This document shows, piece by piece, positions 58,196 through 64,000 of a stretch of 64,000 nucleotides of DNA. Made by a program: the position numbers and the translations under genes. The notes under the pieces are model-generated. The model saw nothing but the letters and a program-made list of their open reading frames with translations, had not been told where the DNA came from and did not search any database. Source of the DNA: Chloroflexota bacterium (lineage in GTDB: Bacteria; Chloroflexota; Anaerolineae; Anaerolineales; Villigracilaceae); the NCBI GenBank assembly GCA_016191845.1, contig JACPVF010000018.1, positions 1-64,000 of the forward strand. The letters are read 5' to 3'. Within the stretch, counting starts at the first letter, position 1; every line of letters begins with the position of its first letter.

Positions 58196-58852
58196 TCAAC
58201 TCTTCTGGTAGTCGAGCGCGACTACATGAGTCTCGGAGGGCAGGCCTGTGCGCGTGACCTTGAGCGAGGGCTGGGCTTCGACCTTGCCAAGGCCCATTTC
58301 CTTGAGGAACTTGTTGAGTGAGTCAAGCGAGACCTTTACATCGGGCGTGGAATAGTGCATCGGGATGACGATGTTCGGCTCGAGCAGGCTGACAACTTCC
58401 GCCGCCTTGGCCGCGTTCAACCCACCGCCGCCACCCACAGGGACGAGCGCCACATTGACCGTGCCAAGGGCCTCGATCTCGGCCTGTGTGGGAACCTGCT
58501 GCAAGTCACCGAGATGCGCCACCGTGATGCCATCGTAATCGAAGACGTACAGGGTGTTGCGGGTACCGTTGGAATTCTTCTTCTTGGCCGAAGAACTGCT
58601 GTCGGTCTGGACGCCCGTGATGAACACGCCGCCGATCTCGAATTCGCCTGGTCCCGTAATAGTGTGCGTGACGCCCTTGACCGCGTCGACGTTGTTATGT
58701 CCAGGCGCGGCATGGCTGACCGTGACGATCTCCGCCTTGAGTTTGAGCGGTTCATAGCCAATGGCCTTGCTGTCGAATGGATCGGTCACCACCGTGGCGA
58801 AATTGCGCTCAGTGAGCCGAAAGCAGGAATGTCCGTACCAGGTAATTTCCAT
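58196..58852 (-). CDS. UlaG-like metallo-beta-lactamase fold hydrolase
   Basis: This 218-residue protein of the MBL superfamily starts ITWYGHSCFRLT, the usual UlaG-like opening. The central metal loop reads TVSHAAPGHNNVDAV, a variant of HxHxDH in which the first His is kept and later positions differ. G-P-G-E-F-E-I-G-G, A-H-L-G-D-L and IPMHYSTPDVKV near the end are typical. It may hydrolyse a lactone or phosphoester, but because of the altered loop, activity is uncertain. GGAGG precedes the ATG at 58852. Forms a unit with the small gene downstream. Confidence 0.85.
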   Translation of the reverse strand: MEITWYGHSCFRLTERNFATVVTDPFDSKAIGYEPLKLKAEIVTVSHAAPGHNNVDAVKGVTHTITGPGEFEIGGVFITGVQTDSSSSAKKKNSNGTRNTLYVFDYDGITVAHLGDLQQVPTQAEIEALGTVNVALVPVGGGGGLNAAKAAEVVSLLEPNIVIPMHYSTPDVKVSLDSLNKFLKEMGLGKVEAQPSLKVTRTGLPSETHVVALDYQKS

Positions 58853-58965
58853 GAAAGAGCCTCCGAAGGGCATATTATACCCGATGGAGATTGGGGAGTC
58901 GGGAATCGGAAATCGGGTTCCGGGGAGTGACGTATAATCAGGAAACTTTACCCGAGGAAAATGGA

Positions 58966-59850
58966 ATGTCCAAATCGCGCCTTGTCCCCTACCTGGAAGC
59001 CCTTTTTGCCGTCGTCGTGTGGGGCGGATCGTTCATCGCCACCAAGATCGCCGTGGGACAGATGTCCCCCGTCGCCGTGGTCTGGCTCCGTTTCGCCATG
59101 GGAATCCCCATCCTGGGTGCGGCCGTGTTTCTGCGCAGACAGTTCGCCTGGCCCAAACCTGCCGAGTGGGGTTACTTCGCATTGCTGGGTTTTATCGGCA
59201 TCTCCTTCCATCAGTGGCTGCAATCGAACGGACTCCAGACCGCGCAGGCCACCACCACCGCGTGGATCGTCTCGACCGCGCCCGTGTTCATCGCCTTGCT
59301 AGCCTGGATGGTGTTGAAGGAAAGAATCACCCTGGTGCAGGGATTCGGCGTGGGCGTGGCGCTGCTCGGCGTGATCGTGGTGGTCAGCAAGGGCAACCTG
59401 GGGAATTTCTTCGCAGGTCAATTCGGCGTGATCGGCGACTTCCTGATCTTCATCAGTGCCATCAACTGGGCGGTCTTCTCGATCCTCTCGCGGCGCGGGC
59501 TGAAGGAACATCCATCCACGCGGATGACGTTCTGGGTGATGACCCTCGGCTGGTTGATCACGTCGGTCGCGTTCTTCACCCAGGGCGGACCTGCCCAACT
59601 TCCGCGCCTCGACTCGCGCGGCTGGGTCGCGATGATCTTCCTGGGCATCTTCACCACGGGTCTGGCCTACATCGCCTGGTTCGACGCGCTGGCCACCCTG
59701 CCCGCCACACAGACGGGCGCCTTCCTTTATATCGAGCCGCTGACCAGCATGGTGGTGGCCGCGCTCATCCTAGGCGAACAGGTCACCTGGGCCTCCCTGC
59801 TGGGCGGAGCAGTCATCCTGCTGGGCATCTGGCTGGTCAACCGAGAGTAG
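58966..59850 (+). CDS. DMT superfamily (EamA) transporter
   Basis: This 294-residue protein has ten membrane segments in two EamA repeats. The first opens ALFAVVVWGGSFIATKIAVG, the second SAINWAVFSILSRRGLKEHP. The A-F-L-Y-I-E-P-L-T-S-M-V motif near residue 262 is the usual end of repeat 2. Such proteins export amino acids or other metabolites. The frame reaches 58891, but the ATG at 58966 with GAGGAAAATGG before it gives the normal N-terminus. A TATAAT at 58933 may belong to its promoter. A terminator follows at 59861. Confidence 0.9.
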   Translation: MSKSRLVPYLEALFAVVVWGGSFIATKIAVGQMSPVAVVWLRFAMGIPILGAAVFLRRQFAWPKPAEWGYFALLGFIGISFHQWLQSNGLQTAQATTTAWIVSTAPVFIALLAWMVLKERITLVQGFGVGVALLGVIVVVSKGNLGNFFAGQFGVIGDFLIFISAINWAVFSILSRRGLKEHPSTRMTFWVMTLGWLITSVAFFTQGGPAQLPRLDSRGWVAMIFLGIFTTGLAYIAWFDALATLPATQTGAFLYIEPLTSMVVAALILGEQVTWASLLGGAVILLGIWLVNRE

Positions 59851-59860
59851 TGCAGCATCA

Positions 59861-59886
59861 ACAGACCTCGAACAAGGTCTGTTTTC
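59861..59886 (+). terminator. Intrinsic terminator after the EamA gene
   Basis: ACAGACCT, a six-base loop, AGGTCTGT, then TTTT. Confidence 0.85.
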
Positions 59887-59992
59887 TATCAGGGCAGGCC
59901 AAATCCATAAGATTTGTTTATGACCAAATTTTGAAATAATGCTACACTTGGATTAAGAACGTTTATCGAAATTCATCCATGCCTAAGAGAAA

Positions 59993-61954
59993 ATGACGGA
60001 AATTGGACGAAACAAAAAACGCCCGTCTGAACTCAACGCACAGCGCATAGCAACAGTTGTGGTGATGTGTGTGGCAACCTTGTTCCTGTTCAGGCCCGAT
60101 TTGGCTTCCGCCTCTGTAGCGAAACCGCCCCTTCTGATCCTCACCGACGACATCCACATATATCTACTGGGCTCTTATCTCGACTATCTGGAAGATCCAC
60201 AGGGGACTCTAAGCCTGGACCAGGTCCGTTCGGCGGAATATGAAAAAAAATTCAAACGGGGAACGCAGGACATCCTGAACTTCGGGCTAACCGACTCGGT
60301 CTACTGGCTGCGGCTGCGCGTCCGCAACGATGCGCCCATCACGACCAAATGGCGGCTGGAACTGAACCGTCCCTCAATGAATACCGTGGTCTTGTATCTC
60401 CCCACAGAAGATAACTCCCAATACAACGAAAAGAAAACGGGATACATCTATCCATTCTCCACGCGGGATGTGCAGGAAGAGTCCTTCGTATTCAGACTCC
60501 CGTTGCCGCCACATTCCGAGCAGGTCATTTATCTGAAAGTCCGCGACCAGGTCATGGAACTGCCGCTCCGTATCTGGGAAACGGAGGCCATGGAACAACA
60601 TGATCAGACCAGCCGCCTGCTGATCGGGCTGTCCTTCGGCGCATTGATCATCATGCTCGTCTACAACCTGGTGCTGACCATCATGGTCAAGGACAGGAGC
60701 TTCATCCTCTATTCGTTCTTCCAGGTCTCGGTCTTGCTTTTCCTGGCGAACGTCCAGTCGTATGCCCAGCATTATCTATGGCCTGGGCAGACCTACTTCA
60801 ACACCTTCAGCATCCCGTTGTTCGTGGAACTGAGCATGATTAGCACGCTTTTATTTGGCGCCACTTTCCTCAAGATCCATGAAGCGCCAAGGGTCTGGAA
60901 GCTGCCTTATTTCATTCTGCTATGGGTCATGACACTGTGCATCCTTCCCACCCCGTTCATCGGAGCGAAGATCCTGGAAGTGGTTCTGCCCATTGGGTTG
61001 GTCGTGCTGATATACATTCCCATCATGGCGATCCGCGCCTGGCTGCAAGGATTCAAGCCCGCCCGCTTCTACCTGCTCTCGTGGACCGTCTTTTTCGTGG
61101 CGGGGTTCATCGTCATCCTGGAGCGAATGGGCGTATTCACCATCGGGCAGCTCATCCCCGAACAGACCCTGCAATTGGGAGCGATCTACATCGTGGCGTT
61201 CCAATCCATAGCTTTGGCGGACCGCTTCAACCTGTACAAACAGGAGACCATCAACGCCCAGGCGGCGCTGATGGAAAAACAGCAGGAGACGCTGAAACTG
61301 CAAAACGCCCTGACCGAGACGCTCGAATCTGCCCGCGTGGAATTGGAGCAGAAGGTTCAGGAACGCACCCAGGCCGTCACGGAGATCAACAAGAAACTGG
61401 AACTGGAAGTCCGAGAGCGCAAGCGCGCCCAACACGCGGCGGAGCTGCTGGCACGCATCGACCCGCTGACAGGGCTGTTCAACCGTCGGCATTTTTCGCA
61501 ACTGGCGGAGATGGAGTTCAAGAAGGCGGTCCGCTACAACCTGCTGCTCTCGATCCTGATCTTCGACATCGATCACTTCAAGGACGTCAACGACACCTTC
61601 GGACACCAGATCGGTGACAAGGCGCTCATCCACGTGTCGCACCTCTTCGAGCAGAATGCCCGCAAGTCAGACGTGCTGGCCCGTTACGGAGGCGAGGAGT
61701 TCATCGCCCTGCTGCCCAACACGGACTTCCACGAAGCGGAACTCACCGCCGAACGCCTGCGCCAGACAATCGAGGACGCAGACATGCTGATCGACGGCCA
61801 GAGCGTGCGCCTGACCGTGTCCATCGGCGTGGCCAGCAACGTGATCTCGGGCGAAATCGAGGACCTGGGCCTGCTGCTCAAACAGGCGGACGCGGCCCTG
61901 TACGAGGCCAAGAATCACGGGCGGAATCGGGTCATCGCGTTCGAAAGCAAATAA
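59993..61954 (+). CDS. 7TMR-DISM diguanylate cyclase (GGDEF)
   Basis: This 653-residue signalling protein has a signal-anchor (about residues 20-40), an outer beta-sandwich of the 7TMR-DISMED2 type (about 50-205), seven membrane segments (about 207-405), a coiled coil (about 415-480) and a C-terminal GGDEF domain. The active-site loop is G-G-E-E-F at 566-570. D-I-D-H-F-K-D-V-N-D before it holds the metal-binding Asp. It should make c-di-GMP in answer to an extracellular, perhaps carbohydrate, ligand. The HD-GYP protein at 19528 is the opposing activity. AGAG precedes the ATG. Confidence 0.93.
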   Translation: MTEIGRNKKRPSELNAQRIATVVVMCVATLFLFRPDLASASVAKPPLLILTDDIHIYLLGSYLDYLEDPQGTLSLDQVRSAEYEKKFKRGTQDILNFGLTDSVYWLRLRVRNDAPITTKWRLELNRPSMNTVVLYLPTEDNSQYNEKKTGYIYPFSTRDVQEESFVFRLPLPPHSEQVIYLKVRDQVMELPLRIWETEAMEQHDQTSRLLIGLSFGALIIMLVYNLVLTIMVKDRSFILYSFFQVSVLLFLANVQSYAQHYLWPGQTYFNTFSIPLFVELSMISTLLFGATFLKIHEAPRVWKLPYFILLWVMTLCILPTPFIGAKILEVVLPIGLVVLIYIPIMAIRAWLQGFKPARFYLLSWTVFFVAGFIVILERMGVFTIGQLIPEQTLQLGAIYIVAFQSIALADRFNLYKQETINAQAALMEKQQETLKLQNALTETLESARVELEQKVQERTQAVTEINKKLELEVRERKRAQHAAELLARIDPLTGLFNRRHFSQLAEMEFKKAVRYNLLLSILIFDIDHFKDVNDTFGHQIGDKALIHVSHLFEQNARKSDVLARYGGEEFIALLPNTDFHEAELTAERLRQTIEDADMLIDGQSVRLTVSIGVASNVISGEIEDLGLLLKQADAALYEAKNHGRNRVIAFESK

Positions 61955-62104
61955 AGTCACCATGCTCATTGACATGACAATTGTTATAGATTGAAAACCG
62001 ATTCAGTCGTAAAATTACCAGGTCATTGGAGACCGAATGGCGATCAGGGGAGATGCCAGGCTCGCTACCCAAGATTTGACACACATCAAATTTAGGAGAC
62101 CCAA

Positions 62105-63484
62105 ATGACCCCATCCTATCCCCCCGAACCCTTCCGCATCAAGGTGACGGAACCCATCCGCCTGATCTCGCCCGAGTCGCGCGAAGCCGCGCTGCGACAG
62201 GCTGGCTATAATCTGTTCTCAATGAAAGCCGAGGACATCTTCATCGACCTGCTGACCGACAGCGGCACGGGCGCGATGAGCCAGGAACAGTGGGCGGCCA
62301 TCATGCGCGGCGACGAATCCTACGCGGGCGCGCGATCCTTCCAGCGTCTGAAAGCCGCCGTGGACGACATCTTCGGCTTCAAGTATTTCGTCCCCACCCA
62401 TCAGGGACGCGCGGCGGAGAACATCCTCTCGGCCTGCCTGGTCAAGCCTGGCACCTATGTGCCCTCGAACATGCACTTCGACACCACGGACGCCAACATC
62501 CGCGCGCGGGGCGGACGCCCGACCAACCTGGTCATCGACGAGGCCTTCGACCCCGCCAATCCGCATCCCTTCAAGGGCAACATGGACATCGCCAAGCTGC
62601 GGGCCTTCATCGAGCGCGTCGGCGTGGACAAGATCCCCTTCGGGATGGTTACCGTCACCAACAATGCGGGCGGCGGTCAGCCCGTCTCGATGGAAAACCT
62701 CAAGGCGGTGGCGGCCGTCTACCGCGAGTACAAGATCCCCTTCTTCATTGATTCCGCCCGCTACGCCGAGAACGCCTACTTCATCAAACTGCGCGAAAAG
62801 GGCTATGAGAACAAGTCCGCCATCGACATCGCGCGCGAGATGTATGCCCTGGCCGATGGCATGACCATGTCCGCCAAGAAGGACGCCATCGTCAACATCG
62901 GCGGCCTGTTGTGCATGAACGACGACGCGCTCTTCCAGCAGGTCAAGAACGAGCTGATCCTGCGCGAGGGATTCCCCACCTACGGCGGCCTGGCGGGACG
63001 TGACCTGGACGCGATGGCCGTTGGCCTGTACGAAGGCCTGGACGAAGCCTACCTGGCCTATCGCCTCTCGCAGACCGCCTACCTGGCGGCGCGCCTCAAC
63101 GACGCGGGCATTCCCACCATCCAGCCCGCGGGCGGGCACGCCGTCTACCTCGACGCAGCACACGTCTTCCCGCACATCCCGCAGGGTGAGTTCCCAGGCC
63201 AGGCGCTGGCGGTGGAACTCTACCGCGAAGGCGGAATCCGCGGCGTGGAGATCGGCTCGGTCATGTTTGCCTACCCCGATCCCGATTCTGGCAAAATGAT
63301 CTATCCCAAGCTGGAACTGCTGCGGCTGGCCATTCCGCGCCGCACGTACACGCAAAGCCACCTCGACTACGTGGCGGATTGCGCTGCGCGCATCAAGTCC
63401 CGCGCGGATAAGATTCGCGGCTACAAGTTCACCTACGCACCCGAACTGCTGCGGCACTTCACGGCGCGATTCGAACCGTTGTAA
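62105..63484 (+). CDS. tnaA: Tryptophanase (tryptophan indole-lyase)
   Basis: This 459-residue, PLP-dependent beta-eliminating lyase splits tryptophan into indole, pyruvate and ammonia. The cofactor Lys lies in [15 protein letters not shown]. Other anchors are [10 protein letters not shown] near 100, [13 protein letters not shown] near 182 and [20 protein letters not shown] near 292. In G-I-R-G-V-E-I-G-S the Ile stands where tyrosine phenol-lyase has the phenol-binding Arg, which favours tryptophanase over the tyrosine enzyme. Slightly shorter than E. coli TnaA (471). TTAGGAGA precedes the ATG. No TnaC-type leader with a Trp codon was found in 61955-62104. Confidence 0.88.
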   Translation: MTPSYPPEPFRIKVTEPIRLISPESREAALRQAGYNLFSMKAEDIFIDLLTDSGTGAMSQEQWAAIMRGDESYAGARSFQRLKAAVDDIFGFKYFVPTHQGRAAENILSACLVKPGTYVPSNMHFDTTDANIRARGGRPTNLVIDEAFDPANPHPFKGNMDIAKLRAFIERVGVDKIPFGMVTVTNNAGGGQPVSMENLKAVAAVYREYKIPFFIDSARYAENAYFIKLREKGYENKSAIDIAREMYALADGMTMSAKKDAIVNIGGLLCMNDDALFQQVKNELILREGFPTYGGLAGRDLDAMAVGLYEGLDEAYLAYRLSQTAYLAARLNDAGIPTIQPAGGHAVYLDAAHVFPHIPQGEFPGQALAVELYREGGIRGVEIGSVMFAYPDPDSGKMIYPKLELLRLAIPRRTYTQSHLDYVADCAARIKSRADKIRGYKFTYAPELLRHFTARFEPL

Positions 63485-63489
63485 TTTCC

Positions 63490-63519
63490 TGTAAGGGCGG
63501 AGCATGCTCCGCCCCTACA
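63490..63519. repeat. 30-bp TGTAA...CTACA palindrome
   Basis: TGTAAGGGCGGAGCA and TGCTCCGCCCCTACA, complementary but for one base. Third member of the family with copies at 15861 and 56767. Confidence 0.85.
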
Positions 63520-63555
63520 ATTTAAAAATGTGGTAAAACCGAGCCAACCCGTCCC

Positions 63556-63585
63556 CGTCAGCAGCGCCCCTGCTGACGATTTTTT
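63556..63585 (+). terminator. Intrinsic terminator between tnaA and the exporter gene
   Basis: CGTCAGCAG, a five-base loop, CTGCTGACG, then A and six T. The next gene's ribosome-binding site (TTGGAGA) starts only a few bases later, so the hairpin could also be an attenuator in the exporter leader. Confidence 0.88.
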
Positions 63586-63597
63586 ATTGGAGAATCC

Positions 63598-64000
63598 ATG
63601 CCCCGTCTCATCACCCTCGGAAGCCTTGCAGCTTTATTCTTCAGCAGCACCTTCATCCTCAACCGCGCCATGAGCCTGCAGGGCGGTCACTGGGCGTGGA
63701 CCTCCAGCCTGCGCTTCGGGTTCATGCTGATCTTTCTGATCGTGATCCTGCTTGTCACGCAAGGAAAAAGGGCGCTGGCCGATGTAAGAGACGTTTTCCT
63801 GCAACACTGGCGTTTCTGGATTCTGGCGGGGGGCATCGGCTTCGGCGTCTTCTACTCGCTGATCACGTTCAGCTCGCAGTACGCCGCAGGCTGGATCGTC
63901 GCCACCACCTGGCAAACCACCATCCTGGCCTCGCCGCTGGTGCTGAGATTATTCGGGCATAAGGTCCCCACCAAAGGGCTGCTCTTCACGGGCATCATCT
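63598..64000 (+). CDS. Multidrug resistance efflux transporter family protein (EmrE-type DMT), cut by window end
   Basis: The first 134 codons are present and the frame runs off the window. The start LITLGSLAALFFSSTFILNR and the R-F-G-F-M-L-I-F helix after WAWTSSLR are typical of the DMT branch often annotated as multidrug resistance efflux transporter. Four membrane segments can be counted so far. ATG at 63598 has GGAGA before it. Placement next to tryptophanase might indicate export of indole or amino acids, which is only a guess. Confidence 0.8.
   Translation, partial: MPRLITLGSLAALFFSSTFILNRAMSLQGGHWAWTSSLRFGFMLIFLIVILLVTQGKRALADVRDVFLQHWRFWILAGGIGFGVFYSLITFSSQYAAGWIVATTWQTTILASPLVLRLFGHKVPTKGLLFTGII

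Noticed and set aside
61969-62001. Ten-codon frame before tryptophanase as a TnaC-type leader peptide
   Set aside because: It has no Trp codon and no rut or stalling features, so there is no support for TnaC-like control.
62105-63484. Tyrosine phenol-lyase instead of tryptophanase
   Set aside because: The position of the phenol-binding Arg is Ile in G-V-E-I-G, as in tryptophanases. Some neighbouring residues do resemble the tyrosine enzyme, so a test of substrates would be final.

Overview
The window looks like a chromosomal segment of a Gram-negative-type or monoderm environmental bacterium, most likely a member of the Chloroflexota (class Anaerolineae). This is an inference from gene content and style: an HU-like protein of the KYNVVERGNP type, lipoproteins with Thr/Pro linkers, a split FeoB, L7/L12-like repeat proteins, and abundant short intergenic palindromes of the CCTTCGACAAGCTCAGGG and GTCATTGCGAG types that are common in such genomes. 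No rRNA, tRNA, CRISPR array, transposase or integrase was seen.

Region 1 (about 1-8,100) is a gene-cassette array of the integron type. Seven small plus-strand genes (two lipoproteins, a cupin, a methyltransferase, two membrane proteins, one unknown) are each followed by an attC-like site that opens with RYYYAAC and closes with GTTRRRY. The first bases of each cassette are the reverse complement of the left end of that cassette's own site, not of its neighbour's. That is what insertion of circular cassettes predicts. Decayed cassettes and a RibD-like reductase, a membrane protein and an Imm5-like protein follow. No integrase is present, so this is either the distal part of an integron or an orphan attC cluster.

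Region 2 (8.8-30.8 kb) is core housekeeping and signalling: MATE exporter, Crp-family regulator with a phosphoribosyltransferase and a membrane protein, PriA, a MEMO protein, a Nudix hydrolase with an ECF sigma/anti-sigma pair, GlsB, an HD-GYP phosphodiesterase pair, a triple L7/L12-repeat protein with LysS and GreA, a PIG-L deacetylase, a PilZ protein, a GH13 enzyme with a lysine-rich tail, and a 7TM histidine kinase.

Region 3 (30.8-39.4 kb, minus strand) is a ten-gene operon for a membrane-bound group 4 [NiFe] hydrogenase coupled to Mrp/Nuo-type antiporter subunits. Both nickel-binding CxxC motifs are present, and a HycI-type maturation protease is the last gene. A TGTGA-N6-TCACA operator lies upstream, and the Crp-like protein encoded at 10.3 kb has the matching R-E-x3-R recognition helix.

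Region 4 (39.5-43.6 kb) holds a membrane protein, a GNAT-like protein, an AT-rich three-gene island (two small HTH proteins and a Swt1-type HEPN protein) and an HU-like protein. Region 5 (43.8-51.2 kb) is peptide-related: two M29 aminopeptidases, a YfcC transporter, a DUF2817 peptidase and small membrane proteins. Region 6 (51.4-54.9 kb) is a ferrous-iron operon (DtxR, FeoA, split FeoB, FeoC). Region 7 (54.9-64 kb) has RNase J behind a terminator-bearing leader, MutY, a UlaG-like hydrolase, two DMT exporters (the last cut by the window end), a GGDEF cyclase and tryptophanase.
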